Of a DNA stretch of 63,659 nt, positions 25,812-34,644 are shown piece after piece. A program made the position numbers and the translations under genes. The notes beneath the pieces were generated by a model. The model saw nothing but the letters and a program-made list of their open reading frames with translations, was not told the DNA's origin and made no database searches. The number at the start of each line of letters is the position of its first letter. The stretch's first letter is position 1. The DNA comes from Lentihominibacter faecis. GTDB lineage: Bacteria; Bacillota; Clostridia; Peptostreptococcales; Anaerovoracaceae. The stretch lies in NCBI RefSeq assembly GCF_014306095.1, contig NZ_JACRWC010000109.1, forward strand, positions 1 to 63,659, given 5' to 3'.

Positions 25812-25852
25812 GATCCATGGTTCGTGAATACAATGAACCATGGATATTTTTT
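25812..25852 (+). terminator. Perfect 11-bp stem terminator-like hairpin overlapping the ylbJ start
   Basis: ATCCATGGTTC and GAACCATGGAT are separated by 12 bases and followed by ATTTTTT. It would end the coaD transcript. The first possible ylbJ start codon (25840) lies inside the 3' arm. Confidence 0.75.
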
Positions 25853-26760
25853 ATGGCAAAAGAAAACGAATGATCATGGCGGGGCTGATGAGCGGGGGAT
25901 GCTGCATCCTGATGGTCATATTCCCGCAGGTAGCCATGGATTCAGCCAGAAAAGGGATCTCTCTTTGGGCGTCCAGCGTTCTGCCGGCACTGCTGCCTTT
26001 TTTTATTTGTGCGAATTTTTTGCAGAACATCGGCGTGATACGGTATTTGAAATCGGGTACATTCCCGTTTTTGATGAGTGTGCTTTCGGGTTATCCCATG
26101 GGTGCAAAGATCGTGGGGGATCTGCGCCGCAGCAGCGAGATCTCAGTGGGAGAAGCAAAGCGTCTCATGAGCTTTTGCAGCACGTCAGGTCCGGCATTTC
26201 TCATAGGTGCAGTTGGAACCGGTATGCTGGGATCTGGTTTTCTGGGCGGTATCATTGCGGCGGCTCATTATCTGGGAGCTGCTGTCAACGGCATGGTATA
26301 TACGGCAGTTTTAGGAAAGGAGTGTGGCTTTGCAGGGAGCATGCGTATCGAAGAAGAGAAAGGAATGCAGGAATCGCTGACAGAGGCTATGCTGTCAGCG
26401 TTCAAATCACTGGGGATAATCCTGGCCTATATTGTGCTGTTTACTTTTGCTACGGATATGATGCATCTTTGCGGGGTGTTTTCGCTGGTCGGATGCACCT
26501 GGCTGCGGGCGATCGTCAAAGGATTTTTTGAAATGACCGTGGGCTGCGGAGCGGTAGCGGAGTGCGTGGGGATTTCGGATGCTCTGCGGTGCATTCTTTG
26601 TGCGGGGATATTGTCATGGGGCGGGCTTTCGGTCCTGGGACAGTCTATGAGCATGCTTGCCGGCTCAGGCATATCGCTGCGATATCTGTTTCTCAGCAAA
26701 ATGACTCACAGCTTGTTTTCTGCGATCATTGCTTTTCTTCTGGCGGCTCTTATGGTATGA
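25840..26760 (+). CDS. ylbJ: Sporulation integral membrane protein YlbJ-like
   Basis: Up to 306 aa with about eight hydrophobic segments. SVLPALLPFFICANFLQ and LSGYPMGAKIVGDLRR near residues 50-100 are hallmarks of YlbJ, a nucleoside-transporter-gate (NupG/SpmA-like) protein needed for normal spore cortex formation in B. subtilis. A KxMSFCSTSGPAFLIGAVG segment follows (landmark SGPAFLIGAVG). The start at 25840 is inside the hairpin; ATG codons at 25870 and 25876 are credible alternatives, none with a strong ribosome site. It lies 7 bases before tmcAL. Confidence 0.85.
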   Translation: MDIFYGKRKRMIMAGLMSGGCCILMVIFPQVAMDSARKGISLWASSVLPALLPFFICANFLQNIGVIRYLKSGTFPFLMSVLSGYPMGAKIVGDLRRSSEISVGEAKRLMSFCSTSGPAFLIGAVGTGMLGSGFLGGIIAAAHYLGAAVNGMVYTAVLGKECGFAGSMRIEEEKGMQESLTEAMLSAFKSLGIILAYIVLFTFATDMMHLCGVFSLVGCTWLRAIVKGFFEMTVGCGAVAECVGISDALRCILCAGILSWGGLSVLGQSMSMLAGSGISLRYLFLSKMTHSLFSAIIAFLLAALMV

Positions 26761-26767
26761 TGAAACC

Positions 26768-27991
26768 ATGAAAATAGCAGGGATCACAGCGGAGTACAAT
26801 CCGTTTCACAAAGGACATCGTTATCATATTGAAAAGACACGGGAAGCGTTGGAAGCAGACTGCATCATCGCAGTCATGAGCGGGAATTTCACCCAGAGAG
26901 GTGAAGCTGCCGTCATGGACAAGTGGACCAGAAGCAGGATCGCGACGGAAGAAGGCGTAGATCTTGTGGTGGAGCTGCCTTTTTTGTATGCCTGTAACCG
27001 GGCGGAATTCTTCGCGCAGGGCGCTGTAGATATTTTGCAGAGCCTGGGCGTTTCTCATATCTCTTTCGGAAGTGAAAGCGGAGATCTGGAAGCTTTGCAG
27101 GCACTTGCGGAAGATATGGTCAGGCATCGGGAAACCCTGGCGGAAGACCGGATGCATTTCATGAAAAAAGGCTTTTCTTTTGCAAAGAGCCTTCAGCTGG
27201 CGTCGGAGCATATTTTTGGAACGGCGAGAACGAAGCTGATGGCAGAGCCGAACAACATTCTGGCTTTGGAATATCTGAAGCGGATGGTGTACTGGAGAGA
27301 GCAGGGACATCCGATGAAAGCCGTGACAGTCAAGCGGTACGGATCCGGATATTTCGAGAAAAACGGGGCGAGCGGTTATGCGGGAGCTTCTGCTATCCGG
27401 CGGATGATCGAGCACGATGCAGCGGGGACGAAGAATTACGTTCCGGAGTCGGTTCATGCAAAGCTTGCTGCAGCTCACGTTCCGGCTGCCATGGAGAAGG
27501 AGATGTTCCGGCTTTTGCGGTATGAACTGATCAGAAGCCCGCACGAAGAGCTTTCCGAAATTTACTGTATGGGCGAGGGCCTGGAAAACAAGTTGAAAAA
27601 GGAGATCGTTTCGGCTGACAGCATGCAGAGATTTTTATCCATGATGGTGTCGAAGCGCTATACAGAGGCGACGATCCGCAGGCTGCTCCTTTATGTGCTC
27701 CTGGGGGTGAAGGGCTCTGATCCGCTTGGGAAACCTTATGCGAGGGTGCTGGCAGCGGGGGAGATGGGACGAAAACTTCTGCGACATTTAAAAAAAGAGA
27801 AAGATCTGTCGATCCCGATTATCACCAATATCAATAAAGATGGACAAGCAGTCCTGGAGGCCGGAAAAATGCTGGAATATGACTGTCTGGCATCGGATTT
27901 TTACAATTTGATCAGCGGGCGGAGTCTATATCGTTTTTCGGACAAGGTAATGCATCCGTATATCAAAGGTGAGCATTCCATGAAAAGTTAG
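26768..27991 (+). CDS. tmcAL: tRNA(Met) cytidine acetate ligase
   Basis: 407 aa from the ATG at 26768. The nucleotidyltransferase motif is ITAEYNPFHKGHRYHI near residue 5. VMSGNFTQRGEAAVMDKW and the LVVELPFLYACNRAEFFAQG region identify the YlbM/TmcAL family. The enzyme forms N4-acetylcytidine at the wobble position of elongator tRNA-Met using acetate and ATP. Being next to ackA, it sits beside another acetate-using enzyme, though with a separate promoter. The pair ylbJ-ylbM is conserved in Firmicutes. Confidence 0.94.
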   Translation: MKIAGITAEYNPFHKGHRYHIEKTREALEADCIIAVMSGNFTQRGEAAVMDKWTRSRIATEEGVDLVVELPFLYACNRAEFFAQGAVDILQSLGVSHISFGSESGDLEALQALAEDMVRHRETLAEDRMHFMKKGFSFAKSLQLASEHIFGTARTKLMAEPNNILALEYLKRMVYWREQGHPMKAVTVKRYGSGYFEKNGASGYAGASAIRRMIEHDAAGTKNYVPESVHAKLAAAHVPAAMEKEMFRLLRYELIRSPHEELSEIYCMGEGLENKLKKEIVSADSMQRFLSMMVSKRYTEATIRRLLLYVLLGVKGSDPLGKPYARVLAAGEMGRKLLRHLKKEKDLSIPIITNINKDGQAVLEAGKMLEYDCLASDFYNLISGRSLYRFSDKVMHPYIKGEHSMKS

Positions 27992-28000
27992 TTAAATCCC

Positions 28001-28029
28001 TTGAATGAAAGCGGGTTACACGGTATAAT
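28001..28029 (+). promoter_or_regulatory. Promoter of ackA
   Basis: TTGAAT and TATAAT are separated by exactly 17 bases, about 50 bases before the ackA start. Confidence 0.75.
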
Positions 28030-28083
28030 ATTATAGTTGCTTATAAATAGAAACCAATTAAAATAACATGGAGGAAATCGTAA

Positions 28084-29289
28084 ATGAAAGTTTTAGTAAT
28101 TAACTGCGGAAGCTCTTCCTTAAAGTATCAGGTTCTCGATATGACAAACGAATCTCTGCTTTGTAAGGGTTTAGTTGAAAGAATCGGAATGGAAGGTTCT
28201 GTGATTACACACGAAAAAACAGGATGCGACAAGTTCCAGCTGATCGTACCGATGGAAGACCACAAGGATGCGATCTCGCATGTTCTGATGGCGATCCAGG
28301 ATGCTGATCACGGCGTTGTGAAAGATATGAGCGAAATCGGAGCAGTAGGACATCGTGTCGTACATGCCGGAGAAAAGTTCGCTCACTCTGTACTGATCGA
28401 TGATGCTGTGATCAAGGCTCTGGAAGAATGTATCGAACTGGCTCCGCTCCACAATCCACCAAACCTTCTGGGTATCGCAGCTTGTCAGGAACTGATGCCG
28501 GATACTCCGATGGTAGGCGTATTTGATACAGCGTTCCATCAGACGATGCCTCCTGAATCTTATATTTACGCTCTGCCTTACGAATACTATGAAAAGTATG
28601 GCGTAAGAAGATACGGATTCCACGGAACAAGCCACAAGTACGTATCAGAAAGAGCTGCTGACATGCTGAACGTAAATCTGGATGACCTGAAGCTGATCAC
28701 ATGCCACCTGGGCAATGGTGCATCTGTATCTGCCATCAAGAGAGGCAAGTGCATCGACACTTCCATGGGCTTCACTCCGCTGGAAGGTCTTGTAATGGGA
28801 ACGAGATCCGGTGATATCGACCCGGCGATCGTTACGTTCATCAGAGAAAAAGAAGGTCTCGAACCGGGTGTTGCCAACGAGATCCTGAATAAGAAATCCG
28901 GCGTTTTAGGTATCTCCGGTGTATCCAGTGACTTCAGAGACATCGAAGCTGCTGCAGAAGAAGGTAACGAAAGAGCTATGCTGGCGCTGAAGGTGTTCGC
29001 TCACAAAGTAAGATTTTACATCGGCGCATACATTGCAGAAATGAACGGTGTGGATGCGATCGTATTCACTGCAGGTGTTGGTGAAAACGATATCTCCATG
29101 AGAGACATTATCTGTAATGACCTGGGCAACCTGGGAATCAAGCTGGACGTTGTGAAGAACAAGGTAAGAGGCAAGGAAATGATCATTTCCAGAGAAGATT
29201 CCAAGGTGAAGGTTCTCCTGATCCCGACAAACGAAGAGCTGATGATCGCAAGAGATACTTTCAACATCGTAACGAAGGGTCAGGCGTAG
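28084..29289 (+). CDS. ackA: Acetate kinase
   Basis: 401 aa, full length. It begins [19 protein letters not shown] with the phosphate-binding loop. [34 protein letters not shown] and FTAGVGEND are the family signatures in order. It interconverts acetyl phosphate plus ADP with acetate plus ATP, the final energy-conserving step of acetate fermentation. No pta gene is adjacent. Codon use is typical of a highly expressed gene. GGAGGAAATC precedes the ATG. Confidence 0.98.
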   Translation: MKVLVINCGSSSLKYQVLDMTNESLLCKGLVERIGMEGSVITHEKTGCDKFQLIVPMEDHKDAISHVLMAIQDADHGVVKDMSEIGAVGHRVVHAGEKFAHSVLIDDAVIKALEECIELAPLHNPPNLLGIAACQELMPDTPMVGVFDTAFHQTMPPESYIYALPYEYYEKYGVRRYGFHGTSHKYVSERAADMLNVNLDDLKLITCHLGNGASVSAIKRGKCIDTSMGFTPLEGLVMGTRSGDIDPAIVTFIREKEGLEPGVANEILNKKSGVLGISGVSSDFRDIEAAAEEGNERAMLALKVFAHKVRFYIGAYIAEMNGVDAIVFTAGVGENDISMRDIICNDLGNLGIKLDVVKNKVRGKEMIISREDSKVKVLLIPTNEELMIARDTFNIVTKGQA

Positions 29290-29331
29290 ACTGTATTTTG
29301 GGGACTTGTCAAAAATAGTGGTTGACAAGTA

Positions 29332-29351
29332 CTACCCAGGAACGGTATACT
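29332..29351 (+). promoter_or_regulatory. Promoter of rpmF (partial -35 to start of -10 shown)
   Basis: A perfect TTGACA is followed 8 bases beyond optimal phase by TATACT at 29346-29351; spacing measured from the sequence is short, so the working -10 may instead be the TATACT read with the upstream TTGTCA at 29326. About 85 bases of leader follow. Confidence 0.4.
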
Positions 29352-29434
29352 TTAGGAGTTGCAAATTAAATCACAGGATATTTGTGATTTCTGGTAATAT
29401 AATTATCACACATTGGAGCGAGGAGGTGTAAAAC

Positions 29435-29611
29435 ATGGCAGTACCTAAGAGAAAAACTTCAAAAGCAAGAAGAGATAAGAGAAGATCTCCGAATATGAAG
29501 ATGAAAGCACCGGGACTTTCTATTTGTCCGCAGTGCCACGAGCCAAAGCTTCCGCACAGAGTTTGCCCGAACTGCAATTACTATGACGGTAAAGATGTTA
29601 TGGAGTCCTAG
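29435..29611 (+). CDS. rpmF: 50S ribosomal protein L32
   Basis: 58 aa, the normal length. It begins [18 protein letters not shown] and contains a zinc ribbon, [26 protein letters not shown] precedes the ATG. In many Firmicutes a DUF177/YceD gene lies between ackA and rpmF; here it is absent and rpmF has its own promoter region and terminator. Confidence 0.97.
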   Translation: MAVPKRKTSKARRDKRRSPNMKMKAPGLSICPQCHEPKLPHRVCPNCNYYDGKDVMES

Positions 29612-29652
29612 GATCGTGCAGGAACGCAGAATCTGAATTTCAAATGAATGAG

Positions 29653-29679
29653 AAACGGCATCCGATGGATGCCGTTTTT
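29653..29679 (+). terminator. rpmF terminator
   Basis: AAACGGCATCC-GAT-GGATGCCGTTTTT. Confidence 0.88.
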
Positions 29680-29712
29680 GCGGTAGTACGGAAAGAATAT
29701 CTGAAAAAATGG

Positions 29713-29741
29713 TTGACTTTTTTGGCTGAAAAGGATAATAT
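29713..29741 (+). promoter_or_regulatory. Promoter of the Mn riboswitch-ATPase unit
   Basis: TTGACT and TAATAT are separated by 17 bases and would start transcription at about the first base of the riboswitch. Confidence 0.7.
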
Positions 29742-29750
29742 TATTCCAAC

Positions 29751-29844
29751 GATGAAAGGGAGTAACAGACGCAGATTGCGTTTACGATATCGTCAGCGCG
29801 ATGGGGAACCATCCGGTACGTAATGAAATTGTGAGACTTTTATC
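29751..29844 (+). ncRNA. yybP-ykoY manganese riboswitch
   Basis: The closing stem pairs GATGAAAG (29751-29758) with CTTTTATC (29837-29844). The 5' loop is AAAGGGAGTAAC, matching the class's GGGGAGUAG loop, and the second metal-site loop is in GATATCGTCAGCG. The 3' side of the closing stem is also the 5' arm of a terminator, giving a switch that turns on when Mn2+ stabilises the aptamer. A P-type cation ATPase downstream is a well-known target of this class. Confidence 0.85.
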
Positions 29845-29882
29845 GCATTGTTTTTTACAGTGCGTTAAAGTCTCTTTTTTAA
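29833..29882 (+). terminator. Terminator of the Mn riboswitch
   Basis: GAGACTTTTATCGCATTG pairs with CAGTGCGTTAAAGTCTC and is followed by six T residues; its 5' arm overlaps the aptamer closing stem. Confidence 0.85.
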
Positions 29883-29918
29883 TTATGGGAGAGTTTAGCA
29901 GGAAGAAAGGAATGAGGT

Positions 29919-32603
29919 ATGAAGGAATTTTATCAGATGACGTCGCAGGAAGCCAAGATCGCAATAAATGGCAGCGAGGCTCCATTGACCGAGGAACAGG
30001 TGGCAGCAAATCGGGAACGATACGGTCCTAATGCACTGGCAGAGGGAAAGAAAAAATCCGTTGCGCAGATTTTTTTAGAACAGTTCAAGGATTTTCTTGT
30101 TGTGATCCTGATCATCGCTGCGATCGTCTCCGGGGTACTTGGGGATTTTGAAAGTGCTGCAGTTATTTTGATCGTAATCACGCTCAATGCTGTTTTAGGA
30201 ACGGTGCAGACGGTCAAGGCGGAACAGTCTCTGGACAGTCTGAAGAAAATGTCGGCTCCGGAAGCTAAAGTGCTTCGAAACGGGCAGTTTGTAAAGATCC
30301 CTTCTGCGGAAATCACGGTAGGTGATCTGGTGAGCCTGGAAGCGGGAGATTTTGTTCCGGCAGACGGACGCATCGTGGAAAATGCCGGTCTTAAGGTGGA
30401 TGAGAGTGCGCTTACAGGAGAAAGCCTGGGAGTGGACAAGGACAGCAGGGCTATTGAAGGCGAAGCACCTCTTGGCGATCGTCTCTGCATGGTGTATTCG
30501 GGAAGTTTCGTTACTTACGGGCGTGGTGAGTTCCTGGTTACTTCGATCGGAATGGAAACAGAAGTAGGAAAGATCGCAACACTGCTCAGCACGACAAAAG
30601 AAAAGCGGACACCTTTGCAGATGAATCTTGATAACTTCGGGAAAAAGCTGTCAATACTGATACTCGTGTTTTGTGGGATATTGTTCGGTATCAGCGTTTT
30701 GCGGGGAGAGGCGATAGGAGATGCGTTCCTGTTTGCCATAGCGCTGGCTGTTGCGGCTATTCCGGAGGCGTTGAGTTCTATCGTCACCATCGTGCTTTCA
30801 TTCGGGACGCAGAAAATGGCCAGAGAACACGCTATCATACGCAAGCTGCAGGCGGTGGAAGGTCTGGGAAGTGTCTCTGTGATCTGTTCGGATAAAACAG
30901 GTACGCTGACGCAGAATAAGATGACGGTAGAAGATTATTATGTACATGGACGTAAGATCAAGGCGGATGATATCGATCTGAACAATCCGGAGGAAATGCA
31001 GCTGCTGCTGACCAGTATGCTTTGTAATGATTCCTCTATCGCAGAAGGCAAGGAACTGGGTGACCCAACGGAAACGGCACTGATCAATATTGGATCGAAG
31101 CTGGGTGTTTCGTACGAAACGGAACGTGCAGCGTGTAGCCGTGTCGGTGAGATCCCGTTTGACAGCGATCGGAAACTGATGTCTACGTGCAACAGGATCT
31201 CAGGAGAGCGGGCTGCGTTTTTTGAACGTGCAGAAAAGTCGGATGTGGCTGAAGGGCGGGACTGGATGCTTACGAAGGGTGCGGTAGATGTGCTGCTTGA
31301 TCGTGTGACGAAGATCCAGACTTCCGGCGGAGTCCGTGAGATAACAGAACGGGATAAGGCGGAGATCGCTGCCTGCAACCAGAGTTTTTCAGAGAATGGG
31401 TTGCGTGTTCTGGCATTCGCGTATAAGAAGATCGAAGAGGGGCTGATCCCGCAGCTTGACGATGAGCAGGATCTTGTATTTCTGGGGTTGATCTCCATGA
31501 TGGATCCACCGAGAGAAGAATCAAAGGCGGCGGTGGCAGAGTGTATCAGAGCGGGTATCAAACCGGTGATGATCACGGGAGATCACAAGGTGACAGCAGC
31601 TGCTATTGCGAAGAAAATCGGAATTTTAAAGGATGAGTCTGAGGCGTGTGAAGGAGCTTCGATCGATGGTATGACCGACGAAGAACTGCGGGAGCATGTG
31701 GATCATATTTCTGTATATGCCCGTGTATCTCCGGAGCACAAGATCAGGATCGTTCGTGCCTGGCAGGATAAGGGCAATATCGTTGCCATGACAGGGGATG
31801 GTGTTAATGATGCTCCGGCGCTGAAACAGGCTGACATTGGAGTGGCAATGGGGATCACAGGAACTGAGGTGTCTAAGGATGCATCATCTATGATCCTGAC
31901 AGATGATAATTTCGCAACGATTGTAAAGGCTGTAGAAAACGGGAGAAATCTGTATAAGAATATCAAATATGCGATCCAGTTCCTGCTTTCGGGGAACTTC
32001 GGAGCGATCCTGGTAGTTCTGTTTGCTTCTGTTTTCGCGCTGCCGGTACCGTTCGCGCCGGTTCATCTGCTGTTTATCAATTTACTGACTGACAGCCTTC
32101 CGGCGATCGCACTGGGGCTGGAACCGCACAGGAGGGAGCTTATGAATGAGAAGCCGCGTCCGGCAGACGAGTCGATTCTGACTGGTGAATTTCTGGCCAG
32201 GATCGGTGCAGGGGGCGTGTCTATATGCGTGATGACGACAGTGGCATTTCTGATCGGATATCATGGATGGTTCACAGCTGCTGATCTGGGCGGCAGTGCG
32301 CTTTTGGGCAGCACCATGGCATTCGGGACTTTGTGCGTAAGCCGTCTGTTCCATGGATTCAACTGCAAATCCGACAGACCTGTCGTGTTTACTCGCAAAG
32401 TCTGGAACAACAAATGGCTCATCGGAGCATTTGTGCTGGGCATGATCCTTATTACGTTGGCGATAGCTTGTCCTGGTCTTGATCATGTTTTCAAAGTACA
32501 GACTCTGGGACTGCCGCAGCTGATGACGGTATACGGGCTGGCATTTCTGAATATTCCTGTGATCCAGCTGGTGAAGGCGATCAGGGAAAAACTATGCAGA
32601 TAA
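29919..32603 (+). CDS. P2-type cation-transporting ATPase (probable Mn2+/Ca2+ export)
   Basis: 894 aa, full length. The N-terminal cation-ATPase domain is followed by DESALTGES (actuator), the TM4 motif IPEALSSIVTIVLSFG, the phosphorylation site SDKTGTLTQNKM, KGAVDVLLDR (nucleotide domain), TGDGVNDAPALKQADIGVAMG (hinge), and the TM6 motif LLTDSLPAIALGLEPH. This is the SERCA/PMR1-like P2A group. The Mn riboswitch upstream argues for Mn2+ export, while sequence alone would also allow Ca2+. AAAGG lies about 9 bases before the ATG. Single-gene unit. Confidence 0.95.
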   Translation: MKEFYQMTSQEAKIAINGSEAPLTEEQVAANRERYGPNALAEGKKKSVAQIFLEQFKDFLVVILIIAAIVSGVLGDFESAAVILIVITLNAVLGTVQTVKAEQSLDSLKKMSAPEAKVLRNGQFVKIPSAEITVGDLVSLEAGDFVPADGRIVENAGLKVDESALTGESLGVDKDSRAIEGEAPLGDRLCMVYSGSFVTYGRGEFLVTSIGMETEVGKIATLLSTTKEKRTPLQMNLDNFGKKLSILILVFCGILFGISVLRGEAIGDAFLFAIALAVAAIPEALSSIVTIVLSFGTQKMAREHAIIRKLQAVEGLGSVSVICSDKTGTLTQNKMTVEDYYVHGRKIKADDIDLNNPEEMQLLLTSMLCNDSSIAEGKELGDPTETALINIGSKLGVSYETERAACSRVGEIPFDSDRKLMSTCNRISGERAAFFERAEKSDVAEGRDWMLTKGAVDVLLDRVTKIQTSGGVREITERDKAEIAACNQSFSENGLRVLAFAYKKIEEGLIPQLDDEQDLVFLGLISMMDPPREESKAAVAECIRAGIKPVMITGDHKVTAAAIAKKIGILKDESEACEGASIDGMTDEELREHVDHISVYARVSPEHKIRIVRAWQDKGNIVAMTGDGVNDAPALKQADIGVAMGITGTEVSKDASSMILTDDNFATIVKAVENGRNLYKNIKYAIQFLLSGNFGAILVVLFASVFALPVPFAPVHLLFINLLTDSLPAIALGLEPHRRELMNEKPRPADESILTGEFLARIGAGGVSICVMTTVAFLIGYHGWFTAADLGGSALLGSTMAFGTLCVSRLFHGFNCKSDRPVVFTRKVWNNKWLIGAFVLGMILITLAIACPGLDHVFKVQTLGLPQLMTVYGLAFLNIPVIQLVKAIREKLCR

Positions 32604-32687
32604 AGACGAGCTGTAAAATTATAGATTGATAAATATTGTCATGCAAAATATAATGGAGGTATCGAAGGAAAAGGAGGAAATCATCAT

Positions 32688-33028
32688 ATGCTTTTTATAG
32701 AAATCCGAAGTGTTCGACGTGCAAGAAGGCTAAGAAGTATCTGGAGGAGCACGGGATCGAATTTGAGGATCGTCATATCGTAGAGGAAAATCCGACGAAG
32801 GAAGAATTGACGCAGTGGATCCGCATCAGCGGCAAGTCGGTCAAGAAATTTTTTAATACCAGCGGGATGAAGTACCGGGAACTGGGACTGAAGGATAAAC
32901 TGCCTCAGATGAGCGAGGAGGAGCAGATCGAACTGCTGGCTTCCGACGGTATGCTGGTGAAGCGTCCGCTGCTGATCGACGGCGAGATGGTGCTGATGGG
33001 ATTTAAGGAAGCGGAGTGGCCGGAATAG
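32688..33028 (+). pseudogene. ArsC/Spx-like thioredoxin-fold protein with an N-terminal frameshift
   Basis: The ATG at 32688 has AAAGGAGG before it and reads MLF, but the CSTC-containing frame (YRNPKCSTCKKAKKYLEEHG and onward to the stop at 33028) is offset by one base. Adding one T to the T5 run at 32692-32696 would give a continuous 113-residue protein of normal ArsC/Spx length, ending DGEMVLMGFKEAEWPE. The CxxC motif, KKFFNTSGMKYRELGL and VKRPLLID segments are typical. Either a real inactivating deletion or a sequence error in the homopolymer. Confidence 0.8.
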
Positions 33029-33034
33029 AGGGTG

Positions 33035-33073
33035 GGCTGCTGTACTAAGTGATTAGTATGGCAGCCTTTTTTT
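33035..33073 (+). terminator. Terminator after the ArsC/Spx-like gene
   Basis: GGCTGCTGTACTAA-GTGA-TTAGTATGGCAGCC followed by seven T residues. It marks the left edge of the tail-particle island. Confidence 0.85.
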
Positions 33074-33076
33074 ATT

Positions 33077-33633
33077 GCCCGAGCTGCAGCTCGGGCAGGA
33101 AACGGCAGCAACTCGTCGCACCTATCTAAACACCATTATATTCCCCGGTATTTTTAGGGAGGATTGCAATATGAAAACATTGCAATCTCCCTTTTTTTAT
33201 TCTTTTTTTCAAAAAATCTCAAATTCTTTCAGGCGAATCTGTCAGTAATCCTATTTACAAAGATGAAGGACAAAGGAACACCGTTTCAAGAAGCCTTCGA
33301 GAAACAGAACTTTGACAATTTCATAGCGAGGATGGGTACGTTCCCTGCACATGGAGCCGCCGTACAAGTGCGCTTTGCGAGAAAGGCAGCCGTGGAGTTA
33401 ATAGCATTGACGGGCTGCAACACTACTGTGCGAAATAGAGACCGTGGCGGTTTTTATGGCGACGATCTGCGCCGGGTAATCATGATACTTGCGTCTTGAA
33501 CGCTTCACAGCATTGGGCGCCTCGGACGGGGTCGGAGAAGGAGCTTCCGCAGGAAACACGGATCAAAGCCTTATGGAGCAGCCAGCCACTGCCGCCCATC
33601 CACGCATTATAACTAGCGAAAAAGGAGGAAACG
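33077..33633 (+). other. Non-coding leader of the tail-particle island
   Basis: No convincing gene in 550 bases. It starts with a perfect palindrome GCCCGAGCTGCAGCTCGGGC (33077-33096). A strong terminator follows at 33157-33198, with 13 paired bases (GGGAGGATTGCAAT against ATTGCAATCTCCC) and seven T residues. From 33199 to 33633 I see no protein homology, no obvious TATAAT promoter and no RNA family I recognise, only the AAAGGAGG ribosome site of the next gene. It may hold the promoter or an attachment/control region. Confidence 0.6.
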
Positions 33634-33825
33634 ATGGTAGAAACAAAATGTATTTACGGAGATTGCGAGTACGTGGAAGAACAGCTGAATCAGTATCTCA
33701 ACGATGGCTGGAATGTTCTGGATATGAAGACCACTCTGTACGACAGCACGGCCGGTATACGCCGGGACACGACCGTATATCTCATTAAAACAGATCAGAA
33801 CATCGAACTTACAGAACTTGCATAA
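33634..33825 (+). CDS. Small protein at the head of the tail island (DUF4177-like shape)
   Basis: 63 aa. EEQLNQYLNDGWNVLDMK followed by strands resembles the short DUF1737/DUF4177-type proteins (helix then GW and a strand). AAAAAGGAGG precedes the ATG. Function unknown. It is the first gene of the island. Confidence 0.6.
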   Translation: MVETKCIYGDCEYVEEQLNQYLNDGWNVLDMKTTLYDSTAGIRRDTTVYLIKTDQNIELTELA

Positions 33826-33919
33826 AAAAGCTGGGCCGCCAGCAAGGCTGCGCAGCCCAAGACTTTTTTAGATCTCACACCTGACAGACAGGGAGAACAA
33901 ATGAAGGGAGGATACAGAC

Positions 33920-34219
33920 TTGAACGAAGAAAGTACAGAAATCCTGATCCCGAAAAAGCGCTTTGATGAAGTCAATGAAAAGCTAAAAGCGCTGCGGGAG
34001 GAAAACAAGGCTTTAACAGAAGCCAATCAACGCTTACAGAAATTCGAGTCGGACTTTGCAGAGGCGAAAACCACGCTGGATTTAAAAGAGATTTTTGTAG
34101 AAGCAGGATTCCGGAAAAAAGAATACGAGGGAATCGTCTGCAGGATCTCATGTCCCAGCAGGGAAGAAAAAATCGCTTTGGCGAAGGAAATCGTAAAAAT
34201 CAAACAACAGGAAATTTAG
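33920..34219 (+). CDS. Coiled-coil protein resembling a phage scaffold/GP20-like protein
   Basis: 99 aa starting at a TTG with GGGAGG 8 bases upstream. Residues 12-50 form a charged coiled coil (FDEVNEKLKALREENKALTE). The C-terminal part (DLKEIFVEAGFRKKEYEGIV) resembles the end of phage scaffolding/minor structural GP20-like proteins. No capsid gene is present for it to scaffold, so it is either a relic or has a tail-related role. It lies 12 bases before the tail-tube gene. Confidence 0.6.
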   Translation: MNEESTEILIPKKRFDEVNEKLKALREENKALTEANQRLQKFESDFAEAKTTLDLKEIFVEAGFRKKEYEGIVCRISCPSREEKIALAKEIVKIKQQEI

Positions 34220-34231
34220 GAGGAAAAAACA

Positions 34232-34615
34232 ATGGCAATTAGCACAAAAGGAACCGTTTTAACAGTTAAGAAGAGCGACAACAAGGAAATCGAAGTAAAA
34301 ATCAAGTCTTTCCCGGATCTGGGAGTAGCACCGGCAGCGATCGACGTAACATCTCTGGCAGATGATGTACAGAAGTTCATCCCTGGCGTTAAGGGCATGG
34401 GCGCTATGGAATTTGTTGCTAACTACGATGAAGCACAGTTCGCAGAACTGACAGCTTGCGAAAACGAAGAGCTGACTTATGTGATCAAGATCAACGGCGT
34501 GAACTACTCCATGACTGGTCAGCACAGCGCTCTGATCGCAGCAGGCGCAGTAAACGCAGCTGTAGACATGAAGATCGTTGTTACACCGTCTTCCAAGATC
34601 GAAAAGACTGCATAA
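34232..34615 (+). CDS. Tail tube protein (siphophage type)
   Basis: 127 aa. VKIKSFPDLGVAPAAIDVTS near residue 24, MEFVANYDEAQF near 60, then YVIKINGVNYSMTGQ and a C-terminal beta region, are the layout of small long-tail tube proteins. It would polymerise as hexameric rings around the tape measure. AGGAGG precedes the ATG and codon use suggests high expression. A terminator-like hairpin follows, as expected for a structural protein needed in excess. Confidence 0.85.
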   Translation: MAISTKGTVLTVKKSDNKEIEVKIKSFPDLGVAPAAIDVTSLADDVQKFIPGVKGMGAMEFVANYDEAQFAELTACENEELTYVIKINGVNYSMTGQHSALIAAGAVNAAVDMKIVVTPSSKIEKTA

Positions 34616-34644
34616 TCCAGGCAAAGGTAATGCCTGACATTTCC

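Noticed and set aside
25824..26531. Long open frame overlapping ylbJ
   Set aside because: Its translation is basic and His/Arg-rich, whereas the overlapping frame gives a clear YlbJ membrane protein.
29281..29434. Missing DUF177 (YceD) gene between ackA and rpmF hidden in another frame
   Set aside because: The gap is too short and holds only a promoter and leader.
33164..33499. 111-codon open frame in the island leader
   Set aside because: It begins inside a strong terminator hairpin, has no ribosome site and its translation shows no family features.
33489..33788. 99-codon open frame overlapping the first island gene
   Set aside because: It overlaps the better-supported gene at 33634, which has a strong ribosome site, and has low-complexity composition.
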